From Caminibacter pacificus (GTDB taxonomy: Bacteria > Campylobacterota > Campylobacteria > Campylobacterales > Nautiliaceae), in contig NZ_RJVK01000002.1 in the NCBI RefSeq assembly GCF_003752135.1, positions 186,001-250,000 on the forward strand: a DNA stretch of 64,000 nt. Direction: 5' to 3'. Positions 1 to 9,064 of the stretch are shown piece after piece. The notes beneath the pieces are model-generated. The model was not told the DNA's origin and searched no databases. It saw only the letters and a program-made list of their open reading frames with translations. The position numbers and the translations under genes were made by a program. How positions within the stretch are numbered: position 1 is the stretch's first letter; each line of letters begins with the position of its first letter.

Positions 1-622
1 TAACGTTTGCTACGGTGATATTTATAGGATTTCCGTCAAACGTCATATTATCAAAAAGATTAGTTACGTCTTTATAAGAAATATATCTTATAAACTGACT
101 ATCCCAACTTACGTAATCAAAACCTTCAGTATCACTAAATCCTTGCGTGTCTACATTTACATCTACATAATCGCCGTCGTTTATTTTTATTTTTGCTTCT
201 TTTGCTTTTTGAATATCGTCACTATCGTCATAAATAAACCCGGTCCAATAAAGTCTTGCGTATATAATTTTACTTCCTGCCGGAATAGTTAAATCCGAAC
301 TTGAAGAATCATATGTAGTATTGTCATTATCAACATCTATATATTTTAAAAAATTAAAGTTGTTTACTTTCAAATCCCCTACGTATGTCCACCAATTATT
401 TACCAATAGATATTCTACTTGACCGTTATTTACATTATATCCCCAATCTCCGTCTAAAGATTGTACCCAACCTTCATAATTATAATTTGTATTTACTTCT
501 AATACCGCATTACCTATAAACTTATAATTTCCGTGAATATTATAAGATTTTGTCAAAGTAAACTCATGCTCCGCTGCGAAACTAAACACCATCAATAATA
601 TATACAGTAATAATTTTTTCAT
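1..622 (-). CDS. Secreted surface protein, N-terminal part (runs off the window)
   Basis: Reading leftward from an ATG at 622 the frame stays open for 207 codons to the window edge, so the C-terminus is missing. A GGGGT ribosome-binding stretch precedes the ATG. The first 17 residues ([17 protein letters not shown]) form a signal peptide. The mature part is rich in Asp, Asn, Tyr and Trp. Near residue 120 it has the pattern [18 protein letters not shown], which resembles the module that precedes DUF11-type repeats in large secreted or adhesin-like proteins. The exact function is unknown. A TATAAT-like box lies in the divergent gap with the radical SAM gene. I am confident that this is a secreted protein but not of the family. 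Confidence 0.7.
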   Translation of the reverse strand, partial: MKKLLLYILLMVFSFAAEHEFTLTKSYNIHGNYKFIGNAVLEVNTNYNYEGWVQSLDGDWGYNVNNGQVEYLLVNNWWTYVGDLKVNNFNFLKYIDVDNDNTTYDSSSSDLTIPAGSKIIYARLYWTGFIYDDSDDIQKAKEAKIKINDGDYVDVNVDTQGFSDTEGFDYVSWDSQFIRYISYKDVTNLFDNMTFDGNPINITVANV

Positions 623-743
623 TTTTAACCCCTTAGCATTAAGCCTTATTATAATTATACATCATTTTTACATCAATTTAACAATTATAGTATTTGAATT
701 TGACACCAATATGATAAACTTTCTACAAAAAAGGCCAAAAATT

Positions 744-1652
744 ATGCTTTGTTATATAGAAAAAAAGGCTCTAAAATATCCTCTAACCAACTATATAATC
801 GGCAAATTCAAACCGAAAATAATAGAAATTTCCCACTATAAAGACGTTTTTAACCGTACACATCAAAATTTCAATTTTCAAAAATCCCAAAATAGGATAA
901 TTTTAGCCGTAAAAGAAAATATTTCCTTTTACAAGGGAAGTAAATTTTGTAACAATAGAGGATATGATAATTTTTATTATTCGACTCAAATATTAGGATG
1001 TATCTATAATTGCCAATACTGTTATATTGGAGGTATGTATCCTTGCGGATATCCGGTGATTTTCGTAAACGAAGACGATTTTATAAATGAAGCCGAAAAA
1101 CTAAAAAACGCCTATATTCCAATAAGCTACGAAACCGACCTTTTGGCATTTGAGGGAATATATCCTTTTCATAAAAAATGGATAGAACTTGCAAGAAAAA
1201 GAGAAGATTTATTAATCGAAAGCAGAACTAAATCGGCAAACGCTAAAAGACTTCCCGACAATCCTCCTAAAAATTTCCTTTTAGGTTTTTCTCTATCACC
1301 AAAAGAGATAAACAGATTCGAATTAAAAGCGCCTCCCCTTGAAAAAAGAGTCGAATCGTTAAAAATCGCAATCCAAAAAGGCTACAATGTAGAAATAGCA
1401 ATAGACCCCGTAATCAAAACCGACAACTATAAAACAATATATAAAAATTTTATAAAATACCTAAAAAACGAAATCGATTTAAGCAAAATAAATATAGAAA
1501 TCGGGGCTTTTAGAATGAATAAAGACTTTTTAAAACGTCTAAGAAAAATTCACCTCAGCGAAGTAACTTGGTATCCTTATAAAATAGAAAAAGGCGAGGC
1601 GAGATACGAAGACGAAAAAAAGATAATTGAATACATAAAAGGACTTTTATGA
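744..1652 (+). CDS. Spore photoproduct lyase-like radical SAM protein
   Basis: The protein carries the radical SAM cysteine triad CIYNCQYC (C86, C90, C93 from the start chosen), which should bind a 4Fe-4S cluster and S-adenosylmethionine. The flanking text (YIEKKALKYPLT near the N-terminus, then the triad and YIGGMYP) matches the SplB/spore photoproduct lyase family, DNA-repair-like enzymes also found in bacteria that make no spores. After the triad the only further cysteine is in YPCG. At the place where the Bacillus lyase has its hydrogen-donor cysteine (a CTSD-like motif), this protein seems to read SYETD, so true thymine-dimer chemistry is uncertain. I chose the ATG at 744 because AAAAAAGG precedes it and homologues begin just before YIEK. 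An ATG at 711 would add 11 residues but has no good ribosome-binding site. The gene overlaps the next by 4 bp. Confidence 0.8.
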   Translation: MLCYIEKKALKYPLTNYIIGKFKPKIIEISHYKDVFNRTHQNFNFQKSQNRIILAVKENISFYKGSKFCNNRGYDNFYYSTQILGCIYNCQYCYIGGMYPCGYPVIFVNEDDFINEAEKLKNAYIPISYETDLLAFEGIYPFHKKWIELARKREDLLIESRTKSANAKRLPDNPPKNFLLGFSLSPKEINRFELKAPPLEKRVESLKIAIQKGYNVEIAIDPVIKTDNYKTIYKNFIKYLKNEIDLSKINIEIGAFRMNKDFLKRLRKIHLSEVTWYPYKIEKGEARYEDEKKIIEYIKGLL

Positions 1653-2284
1653 AAATAATACTCACAGGTGCAAGCAGCGGAATCGGTGCGGCGATAAAAG
1701 AGGAGCTGAAAAACTACGAAATAATAGAAATATGCAGAAATTGCAAACACTCACTAAACCTTGCAAATCCCGGTGAAATAAAAAATCTGAAATTCAACGA
1801 CGTAATAGGAATTATTCACAATGCCGGCGTCGGATATTTCGGGCAATTTGAGGATATTAAAATAGAAAAAATAGAAGAGATGATAAACGTAAATTTTCTC
1901 TCACCTATGATTCTTACGAAAAACCACCTAAAAGAGATCAAAAAAAATAGAGGATTTATAATCAACATCTCATCGACATCCGCAATTCATCCGGCAAAAA
2001 TGGGTGTTGTTTACGCAGCTACAAAAGCAGCACTTAGACACTTCGGGAATTCACTATTTGAAGAGGTAAGAAAATCGGGGGTAAAAGTTTGCAATATCAT
2101 TCCCGATTTAACGCTAACAAATTTCCATAACAATACGTTTTTTAAGCCTTCATCCGAAGAAATGGCTCACTTAAAACCCCAAGACATCGCAAAAATCGTA
2201 AAAGATATTATCAATTCTCCAAAACATCTCGTTATGCAAGAAATAGTAGTAAAACCGCAGTATTTTAAACTTGAGAAGAATTAA
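1649..2284 (+). CDS. Short-chain dehydrogenase/reductase (SDR family)
   Basis: This is a classical SDR of 211 aa. The N-terminus has the dinucleotide-binding motif TGASSGIG (residues 6-13), NAG lies at 58-60, and the catalytic set is Ser109, Tyr122 and Lys126 (YAATK). The substrate cannot be read from the sequence; the family oxidises or reduces alcohols and ketones with NAD(P). The ATG overlaps the stop of the radical SAM gene (ATGA), so the two are probably co-transcribed and translationally coupled. The 3' end overlaps the convergent murI gene by 20 bp. Confidence 0.88.
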   Translation: MKIILTGASSGIGAAIKEELKNYEIIEICRNCKHSLNLANPGEIKNLKFNDVIGIIHNAGVGYFGQFEDIKIEKIEEMINVNFLSPMILTKNHLKEIKKNRGFIINISSTSAIHPAKMGVVYAATKAALRHFGNSLFEEVRKSGVKVCNIIPDLTLTNFHNNTFFKPSSEEMAHLKPQDIAKIVKDIINSPKHLVMQEIVVKPQYFKLEKN

Positions 2285-3011
2285 GCCACTCTTTTGCTCT
2301 ACTTCTTAATTCTTCCGGATTATCACTTGCAAAAAGTTTGATTTTCGACTCTTTTTTCTCTTTAAGAGAAAAATCGTTTTTTAACATTTTTACTATAGCT
2401 TGACCCGAATGAATAAGTTTTGCGTTTTTGAAGTGTTTTTTAAAAGATTTTTCCAAAAAAGGATAGTGAGTACATCCTAAAATAATCAAATCTATTTCAT
2501 CTTTTTTTATATCGTGAAAATATAAATCAAACACCTCATCCACGATTTTTCCCTCAACAATTCCCTCTTCCACAAGCGGTACGAATAGAGGTGTAGCTTT
2601 TGGAATTATTTTTTTAAAGCCTTTTTGTTTTAATAGATGCTGGTATTTTTGAGAGTTGATAGTTCTTTTTGTACCGGTTAGGAGAATATTTGCATCTTTT
2701 TTTTCGTTTTCTATCGCTTTTACTCCGGCTTCTATAACACCTATTACCGGAAAAGAGGCTTCTTTTTTTAATTCTTCAATAGCAACCGAACTTGCTGAAT
2801 TGCAAGCTACAATCAAAAAATCAATATCGAAGTTTTTTAAAAATTCCAAAGCTTCAAGAGAGTAGCGAATAATTGTAGATTCGTTTTTGTTGCCGTAAGG
2901 CACTCTTGCGGTATCTCCGAAATAGATAATTTCATCAAAAAGCTTAGCGTTTAAAATCTCTCTTGCAACGCTAAGCCCGCCTATTCCGCTGTCAAAAACA
3001 CCGCACTTCAA
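2265..3011 (-). CDS. murI: Glutamate racemase
   Basis: The 248-aa cytoplasmic enzyme converts L-glutamate to D-glutamate for peptidoglycan. The N-terminus has FDSGIGGLSV with the substrate-binding Asp-Ser. The two catalytic cysteines are C70 (VACNSAS) and C180 (LGCTHYPF), both in their conserved settings. The length is normal for the family. It lies 4 bp downstream of rho on the same strand, so the two probably share a transcript. Confidence 0.96.
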   Translation of the reverse strand: MKCGVFDSGIGGLSVAREILNAKLFDEIIYFGDTARVPYGNKNESTIIRYSLEALEFLKNFDIDFLIVACNSASSVAIEELKKEASFPVIGVIEAGVKAIENEKKDANILLTGTKRTINSQKYQHLLKQKGFKKIIPKATPLFVPLVEEGIVEGKIVDEVFDLYFHDIKKDEIDLIILGCTHYPFLEKSFKKHFKNAKLIHSGQAIVKMLKNDFSLKEKKESKIKLFASDNPEELRSRAKEWLNSSQV

Positions 3012-3015
3012 TTTG

Positions 3016-4341
3016 TTACTCGTTGATAATACTTAAAAATTCCTGATTATTTTTGGTTTTTAGCATTTTCGAATATAGAAGTTTAAGAGCTTCGATTTCG
3101 TCCATTTCGCTTATAATATTTCTAATCGCCCATACTTTTGCAAGCTCTTCAGGGTTTAGAAGCAACTCTTCTTTTCTTGTACCTGATTTTAAAAGGTCGA
3201 TTGCCGGATAAATTCTTCTATCGGCGATTCTTCTGCTAAGTACCGCTTCCATATTTCCGGTACCTTTGAATTCTTCGAAAATCACTTCGTCCATTTTAGA
3301 CCCGGTCTCAATTAACGCCGTTGCGATAATAGTTAAACTTCCGCCCTCTTCTATATTTCTTGCGGCACCGAAAAATCTTTTCGGTTTATGTAATGCGTTT
3401 GCGTCAACCCCACCGCTTAGGACTTTTCCGCTTGCAGGAGTTACGGTATTGTACGCTCTTGCAAGTCTTGTAATGGAATCAAGAAGAATTACGACGTCTT
3501 TACCCATTTCTACCATTCTTTTTGCTTTTTCAATAACAAGTTCGGCAACTCTTACGTGGTTTTGAGCCGGTTTATCAAAAGTCGAGCTGAATACTTCACC
3601 CTTTACACTTCTTTGCATATCGGTAACTTCTTCCGGTCTTTCATCCACCAAAAGTACCATAAGTTCCACTTCAGGATGATTTTTTGTAATTCCGTGAGCT
3701 ATCTCTTTTAAAAATACCGTCTTACCGCTTCTTGGAGGCGCTACGATAAGTCCCCTTTGACCTTTACCGATTGGTGCGAATAAGTCGAGCACTCTTCCGG
3801 TTAATTTTGTAGGGTCGTATTCTAATTTTAGTTTTTCTTGCGGATATAGAGGAGTTAAGTTATCAAAAAGCGGTCTTTTTTTCGCTTCTTCAGGCGGAAG
3901 ATAATTCACCGCTTCTATTTTCAAAAGAGCGTAATATTTTTCTTGGTCTTTCGGAGGTCTTACCTGTCCTGTTACGATATCACCCGTTCTAAGAGCGAAT
4001 CTTCTGATTTGAGTTTGAGAAACATATACGTCGTTTACCGAGTTTTCGAAGTTTCCACCGATACTTCTTAAAAATCCGTAACCGTCGGGCATAATTTCCA
4101 AAATACCGGTAAATAATAGATATCCGCCTTGCTGTACCTGAGCTTTTAAAATTTCAAACATCAAGTCTTGACGTTTATACTCTTGAGGGTTTTCAACACC
4201 CAATTTTTTTGCTATTTCTATAAGTTCGTCAGTCGTCATTTGACGAAGTTCTTCGATAGTATAGCCCTCAACCGGAATATGAGTTCTTTGCTTTTTTGAC
4301 TCTTCTTGAGTCGTAACACTATTTTTTTCTTGATTTTCCAT
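3016..4341 (-). CDS. rho: Transcription termination factor Rho
   Basis: This 441-aa hexameric RNA helicase ends transcription at Rho-dependent sites. After a short hydrophilic extension there is the Rho N-terminal domain (around 27-70), an RNA-binding cold-shock-like fold (around 75-150, with GYGFLRS), and the ATPase domain with Walker [10 protein letters not shown] (201-209), Walker [16 protein letters not shown] and the Q/R-loop region ([20 protein letters not shown]). All key motifs are intact. Few intrinsic terminators are visible in this window, which fits heavy reliance on Rho. It heads the rho-murI pair. Confidence 0.98.
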   Translation of the reverse strand: MENQEKNSVTTQEESKKQRTHIPVEGYTIEELRQMTTDELIEIAKKLGVENPQEYKRQDLMFEILKAQVQQGGYLLFTGILEIMPDGYGFLRSIGGNFENSVNDVYVSQTQIRRFALRTGDIVTGQVRPPKDQEKYYALLKIEAVNYLPPEEAKKRPLFDNLTPLYPQEKLKLEYDPTKLTGRVLDLFAPIGKGQRGLIVAPPRSGKTVFLKEIAHGITKNHPEVELMVLLVDERPEEVTDMQRSVKGEVFSSTFDKPAQNHVRVAELVIEKAKRMVEMGKDVVILLDSITRLARAYNTVTPASGKVLSGGVDANALHKPKRFFGAARNIEEGGSLTIIATALIETGSKMDEVIFEEFKGTGNMEAVLSRRIADRRIYPAIDLLKSGTRKEELLLNPEELAKVWAIRNIISEMDEIEALKLLYSKMLKTKNNQEFLSIINE

Positions 4342-4441
4342 ACAAATAGTCCTTCGTAGAATTTTGGGGTATGTGAAGTTTTAATGCGATTTTAATGAAT
4401 TTATATTTTTTTGTCAAGCTGCGGCCAAATTGCAAGAATGG

Positions 4442-4471
4442 TATAATTTTATAAAAAAAGGAGCAAATATA
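4442..4471 (+). promoter_or_regulatory. TATAAT promoter, ribosome-binding site and probable ATA start for rluD
   Basis: A perfect TATAAT lies at 4442-4447. Ten bases later comes AAGGAG (4458-4463), followed after five bases by ATA (4469-4471), in frame with the pseudouridine synthase. The metE gene has the same layout: TATAAT at 45545, ten bases, AAGGAA, then ATG. The only conventional start codon upstream in frame is the TTG at 4430. It lies before the -10 box and would be missing from this transcript. Confidence 0.6.
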
Positions 4472-5413
4472 AAAAAAGAAATAATCGCCACGACAAACGA
4501 AAGAGTCGATAAATTTTTATCAAAAGAGCTTAACGAAAACAGAAACCAAATAGAACAACTTATAAAAAAAGGGCTTGTAAAAGTAAATTCAAAACCTATA
4601 AAAAAAGGTGGAGTAAAGTTAAAACAAGGCGATATTATAGAAATAACATTTCCTAAAACCGAAGAAAAAGAGAGCAAAAAAGCCGATTTCGACATACCTA
4701 TATTGTATGAAGACGAAGATTTGCTGATAATAAACAAACCCCCTGGAGTCGTCGTACACCCGGCTCCGAGCTATAAAGAAGCAACACTTGTGGATTGGCT
4801 GAAACAAAAAGGCTACAGCCTCTCGACAATCGCGGGAGACGAGAGATTCGGAATAGTTCATCGAATAGACAAAGAAACAAGCGGAGCGCTCGTAATAGCC
4901 AAAAACAACAAAACCCATGAATTCTTAAGCAATCAACTAAAAGATAAAAGTATGGGTCGATACTACCTTATGCTTTTAAACGAACCTCTAAAAGAAGCAA
5001 AATGCGTTGAAGCGCCTATTGCCAGAAATCCCAAAAACAGACTGAAAATGGCAATAGTAAACGGAGGAAAAGAAGCCAAAACCTTATTCGTACCGATTCA
5101 AGACAACCTTACAGCCGCAAAACTTTTTACCGGTAGAACTCACCAAATAAGAGTCCATTTGACAAAACTCGGTCGTTATATCTTGGGAGATACTACATAC
5201 GGAAAAAAAGAGCAAAAAATCCCGCGTGTAATGCTACACGCAAGAGAGCTCTATCTCACTCATCCAAACGGCCAAAAACTTAGTATAATAGCACCATTGT
5301 TTGATGATTTCAAAACTTTAATACAAGGAATTGACGATGAAAAAATATCTTCTCTTAGCAATATCTTTGCTACTTATGACGGGATGTGCGATAAACAACA
5401 AACCGGCGCCTAA
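4469..5413 (+). CDS. rluD: RluD-family 23S rRNA pseudouridine synthase
   Basis: The enzyme isomerises uridine to pseudouridine in 23S rRNA. An S4 RNA-binding domain (TNERVDKFL through KLKQGDII) is followed by the RluA/RluD catalytic domain with GIVHRIDKETSG, whose Asp (D134 from the ATA start) is the nucleophile. The open frame extends upstream to a TTG at 4430, but that codon precedes the TATAAT box. The ribosome-binding site points to ATA at 4469, giving MKKEIIATTNERVD with ATA read as Met. The choice between RluD-like paralogues is not certain. The 3' end overlaps the next lipoprotein gene by 77 bp. Confidence 0.9.
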   Translation: MKKEIIATTNERVDKFLSKELNENRNQIEQLIKKGLVKVNSKPIKKGGVKLKQGDIIEITFPKTEEKESKKADFDIPILYEDEDLLIINKPPGVVVHPAPSYKEATLVDWLKQKGYSLSTIAGDERFGIVHRIDKETSGALVIAKNNKTHEFLSNQLKDKSMGRYYLMLLNEPLKEAKCVEAPIARNPKNRLKMAIVNGGKEAKTLFVPIQDNLTAAKLFTGRTHQIRVHLTKLGRYILGDTTYGKKEQKIPRVMLHARELYLTHPNGQKLSIIAPLFDDFKTLIQGIDDEKISSLSNIFATYDGMCDKQQTGA

Positions 5414-6536
5414 ATCAAACCCTAACTTACCGACGGTGAAAAATTTCAAAGCATATCCTGATAGAAACGCTATGGCTCTATTTTGGGACCCTGTTAAAAA
5501 TATGAGCGGATATTATATTCAAAGATATTCACCAAAAACTAAAAAATGGACGCAAATAGCGACGATAAACGACCCTTACAAATCTATCTACGTAGATAAA
5601 AAGCTAAAACCGAATACTATTTACAAATACAGAATTGCGACTTTTGATAAAAACCAAGTCCCTTCATTAGCGGTAGAAACGTCTCAAAAAACGCTTCCGC
5701 CTTTAAGTGCCGTAATCCCTGTTGAGAGCAAACCTCTTGAAAAAGGGATGATAAAAATAATTTTCAGACCTCATCAAAACGAAAGAGTGGAAGAGTATAA
5801 AATCCAAAGATTCAACGACTCAAAAGCAAAATGGGAAACAATTGGTACCTTATCTCCGAGACTAAACGTGGAATTTATCGATAGAGGATTAAAAGACGGA
5901 AAAATCTACAAATACAGAATCATAGCGATAAGTTTTGACGGGATTAAATCTTATCCTTCAAAAACTATCGTAGTTTCTACATACCCTAAACCACCTGTGG
6001 TTTTGAACCTAAAAGCAAGTGTCGATTTACCTAAAAAAATAAAAATCACTTGGTCGCCGGTACCGAATGCTGTAGCATACAAAATCTACTACTCTACTTC
6101 CGCCCAGGGAGCTTTTTCGCTTCTTGCAAAAACTCAAAATACTTACTATATCGACAATATCGGAAAAGACGGAGTTAAAAGATTTTATAAAGTAACAGCC
6201 GTATCAAAATACGGCACCGAATCTTTACTTAACGAATCTCCGGTTGTTATGGGAATGACTCTCCCGGCACCAGCAAAACCTATCGTCTCTACAAATATTA
6301 CGGCAAACCAAGTCGAATTTATTTTTACTTCACCTGATAACAGAGCGGCAAAATATCTGATTATAAAAAAAGAAAAAGAAGGCTTTTTAAAATACAAAAC
6401 GACAAAATACGTAACTTCAAAAAACAGCTTTATCGACACTATCAATCCTAAAAAAGAGTACGAATACGAAATTTACGAAGTAGATAAATACGGACTTATT
6501 TCAAAAAAACCGGCGGTTGTGGAAATAGGAGGATAA
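5337..6536 (+). CDS. Fibronectin type III lipoprotein, FlpA-like
   Basis: The start is the ATG at 5337, with AAGGAA just upstream; a TTG two codons earlier is less likely. Residues 1-19 (MKKYLLLAISLLLMTGC in part) are a lipoprotein signal with lipobox LMTGC, so the protein is probably lipid-anchored in the envelope. The rest is three to four fibronectin type III repeats of about 90 residues, each with a Trp-containing start (ALFWDPV, IKITWSPV) and a K-Y-R-I strand. The layout and its position between rluD and trmB match FlpA of Campylobacter jejuni, a fibronectin-binding adhesin. In a presumed non-pathogen the ligand is unknown. Confidence 0.85.
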   Translation: MKKYLLLAISLLLMTGCAINNKPAPKSNPNLPTVKNFKAYPDRNAMALFWDPVKNMSGYYIQRYSPKTKKWTQIATINDPYKSIYVDKKLKPNTIYKYRIATFDKNQVPSLAVETSQKTLPPLSAVIPVESKPLEKGMIKIIFRPHQNERVEEYKIQRFNDSKAKWETIGTLSPRLNVEFIDRGLKDGKIYKYRIIAISFDGIKSYPSKTIVVSTYPKPPVVLNLKASVDLPKKIKITWSPVPNAVAYKIYYSTSAQGAFSLLAKTQNTYYIDNIGKDGVKRFYKVTAVSKYGTESLLNESPVVMGMTLPAPAKPIVSTNITANQVEFIFTSPDNRAAKYLIIKKEKEGFLKYKTTKYVTSKNSFIDTINPKKEYEYEIYEVDKYGLISKKPAVVEIGG

Positions 6537-7658
6537 ATGCCCCATATTGTAATCGATAAAATAAAAAATATCGACTATCCCGTAAAATCGGGAGACGTCG
6601 AATTTTTATTTAAAGCCGAGAATCTAATAGGAGTCAAAACTCCAAATGCCAAATTCTTAATTAAAGTTTTACCGAAAGAGAAAGGTTATTTGGTAAAGTA
6701 CGACAAAATCACAAGACCTCTTATAAGCGATATAAAAAAAGCGTACGAAGAGTTTGTAAAATTAAACGAAGCGAATATTCTTTTTGAAAATATAAAAGGC
6801 ATAAAAGAGAAACTACCGAATAAAAATCTTCTTGATATCACAAGCGACCTTAGTGATATCGATATCGTAGAGGTGGGATTTGGTAGCGGTAGGCATCTTA
6901 TTCATCTCGCTAAAGAAAACCCGGATAAAATTATTTTAGGTATTGAAATTCACAAACCTTCAATCGAGCAAGTATTAAAAAGAATAGAACATGAAAAAAT
7001 AGAAAACATAAGAGTTTTGAATCACGACGCAAGAATAATTCTAAGCAAAATCCAATCAAACAGACTAAGCGCAATCTACGTTCATTTTCCGGTGCCTTGG
7101 GATAAAAAACCTCACAGAAGAGTAATGAATAAAGATTTTATAAACGAAAGTATAAGAACTCTAAAAAAAGACGGCTTTTTACATCTAAGAACGGACAGCC
7201 CTAAATATTTCAACTACTCTTTAAATCTATTTTTGGATTACGACGAAATAGACATAAGAATCAAAAAAAACAGACCTTACGTAGTCTCAAGCAAATATGA
7301 AGACAGATGGAAAAAAATGAATAAGGATATTTTCGATATTTATATGTATAATTTCACGATTTCAGAGCCGCTTGTGGAGAATTTCGACTTTTCTTTCGAA
7401 AAAAGACTCGAAAACTTGGATTTTAAGCCAAAAATTTATAATAATTTCGTTATACATATAGAAAAAGTTTTTAAAATTGACGAAACTAAAGAGCTAATAA
7501 GAGCTACAATCGGAAATTTCAATCGACCCGAACACATCTACATATTAAACAAAGACAAACCGGAATATTTCAAAATGCCGGCACCTATAAAAGAAAATTA
7601 CGAAGCTCATTTGGAGTTAAAAAGGTTATTTAATGGCGATAATAGTCGATGCGAATAA
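6537..7658 (+). CDS. trmB: tRNA (guanine-N7-)-methyltransferase
   Basis: TrmB makes m7G46 in the variable loop of tRNAs, using SAM. The class I methyltransferase motif is EVGFGSGRHLIHLAK (about 112-126), followed by GIEIHKPS and the family motif VHFPVPWDKKPHRR, where other TrmB proteins have FPDPWPKKRH. At 373 aa it is longer than the usual 210-240. It has an N-terminal extension of about 90 residues and a C-terminal extension, as Campylobacter homologues do. The start follows the FlpA-like stop directly, and the end overlaps ftsE by 26 bp. Confidence 0.94.
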   Translation: MPHIVIDKIKNIDYPVKSGDVEFLFKAENLIGVKTPNAKFLIKVLPKEKGYLVKYDKITRPLISDIKKAYEEFVKLNEANILFENIKGIKEKLPNKNLLDITSDLSDIDIVEVGFGSGRHLIHLAKENPDKIILGIEIHKPSIEQVLKRIEHEKIENIRVLNHDARIILSKIQSNRLSAIYVHFPVPWDKKPHRRVMNKDFINESIRTLKKDGFLHLRTDSPKYFNYSLNLFLDYDEIDIRIKKNRPYVVSSKYEDRWKKMNKDIFDIYMYNFTISEPLVENFDFSFEKRLENLDFKPKIYNNFVIHIEKVFKIDETKELIRATIGNFNRPEHIYILNKDKPEYFKMPAPIKENYEAHLELKRLFNGDNSRCE

Positions 7659-8295
7659 TTTTTCGATTTTTTACGACAACACACAAATCATAAAACCCTC
7701 TTCTTTTAAAATAAACACCGGGGATTTCGTTTTTTTAACGGGAGTTTCGGGAAGCGGGAAGACATCTATCATAAAAGCTCTTTACGGAGAGATAAGACCA
7801 AAAGGTTCTCTTAGAATAGGCGAATTTGAGATGAGTAAAATCTCAAAATCCCAACTTGCAACACTCAGACGACATTTAGGAGTCGTTTTTCAAGATTTCA
7901 GACTTATCCCGGAATGGACTATCTTAAAAAACGTTATGCTTCCTCTTTTAATAAAAGGCATCGACAAACAAGAAGCCGAAGCATTAGCTCTAAAAGAGCT
8001 CAAAAAAGTAAAACTATCCCACAAAGCCGACAAATATCCGGCGGAGCTTAGTGGTGGTGAGCAGCAAAGAGCGGCAATCGCAAGAGCGATTATCCACAGA
8101 CCCATAATGATTTTAGCGGACGAACCGATTTCCGGGCTTGACGAGTATTCGGCATCGCTTGTTATGGATTTGTTTAAGTTGGCAAACGACAGCGGGATTA
8201 CTATTTTGGTGGCTTCACACTCTATGCCTCAAGATTTCAGCCGGGAATACAGACAGTTACATATTGAAAAAGGTGAAGTTTATGAACTCTCTTAA
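7633..8295 (+). CDS. ftsE: Cell division ATP-binding protein FtsE
   Basis: This ABC ATPase partners FtsX at the septum and powers activation of peptidoglycan hydrolases. Walker A is GVSGSGKTS (about 37-45), the signature is LSGGEQQR (about 136-143), Walker B is MILADEP, and the switch His is in VASHS. The length of 220 aa is normal. The ATG lies inside the end of trmB, and the stop overlaps the ftsX start, so the three are translationally linked. Confidence 0.93.
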   Translation: MAIIVDANNFSIFYDNTQIIKPSSFKINTGDFVFLTGVSGSGKTSIIKALYGEIRPKGSLRIGEFEMSKISKSQLATLRRHLGVVFQDFRLIPEWTILKNVMLPLLIKGIDKQEAEALALKELKKVKLSHKADKYPAELSGGEQQRAAIARAIIHRPIMILADEPISGLDEYSASLVMDLFKLANDSGITILVASHSMPQDFSREYRQLHIEKGEVYELS

Positions 8296-9064
8296 AAGTC
8301 ATATTACGTTAATTTTAGCGCTAATTTCGATACTTTTCAGTATATTTTTATTCAGGGTTTTTTCTGAGATAATGCATCTATATCAAAAAAATATCGTCGA
8401 TAACTACTCTATCGTTATCGTTTCCACTTCAAAAATAGATAGCGTAAATATTCCGGTTGTAGAAAAGACAATCCCGATAGATACTACAAAACAACTAAAA
8501 ACACTTCAAAAAAAGTTTAAAAACATAGACTTCACCAAAGTACAACTTCCATATTTTTACAAGCTAAAACTAAAACGACTGCCGTCTCCAAAAGAGCTTA
8601 AACATTTAGAAGAGAGACTAAAAGAAAAAGCATACGTTAAAAGAGTACTGACCCACTCTTCTTCACAAACCAAAATTTACAATCTTTTAATGCTTTTAAA
8701 TATCATAACGAAAACTTTTATGGTGATAATAGGAATTTTAGGATTTTTATTAATCGTAAAACAGCTTGAAGTTTGGAAACTTCTACACAACGAAAGAATG
8801 TATATTATGGAGCTTTTCGGAGCGCCGGTTTGGTTTAGAGGAGCTGCGTTATTTAAAATTGCGTTTTTAAATTCTATTTTCGCGTTGATAATTACATACG
8901 TTTTAATCTATTTTGTTTCAAACAGCTACTTTTTCAATATGGTTATCAACGAACTGAATATAAGTTTCAATATCGATTATCTAAAAGAGTTCGGTATTTT
9001 ATTCGTTATAGCGATGGCTATATCGTTAATTTCGTCAATATTGGTGGTGGTTGCTAAAAAATGA
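8282..9064 (+). CDS. ftsX: Cell division protein FtsX
   Basis: The 260-aa membrane subunit is the partner of FtsE. I chose the ATG at 8282, which has AAAGGTGAAG upstream and starts directly before the first membrane helix; the open frame continues upstream through ftsE without a better start. The topology is that of FtsX: one helix near the N-terminus (HITLILALISILFSIFLF), an extracytoplasmic loop of about 110 residues, then three C-terminal helices. It probably passes the ATPase signal to the EnvC-like protein encoded next, with a 4-bp overlap. Confidence 0.88.
   Translation: MNSLKSHITLILALISILFSIFLFRVFSEIMHLYQKNIVDNYSIVIVSTSKIDSVNIPVVEKTIPIDTTKQLKTLQKKFKNIDFTKVQLPYFYKLKLKRLPSPKELKHLEERLKEKAYVKRVLTHSSSQTKIYNLLMLLNIITKTFMVIIGILGFLLIVKQLEVWKLLHNERMYIMELFGAPVWFRGAALFKIAFLNSIFALIITYVLIYFVSNSYFFNMVINELNISFNIDYLKEFGILFVIAMAISLISSILVVVAKK

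Noticed and set aside
8138-8281. N-terminal extension of FtsX
   Set aside because: The open frame continues upstream inside ftsE, but the ribosome-binding site and the first membrane helix place the start at 8282.
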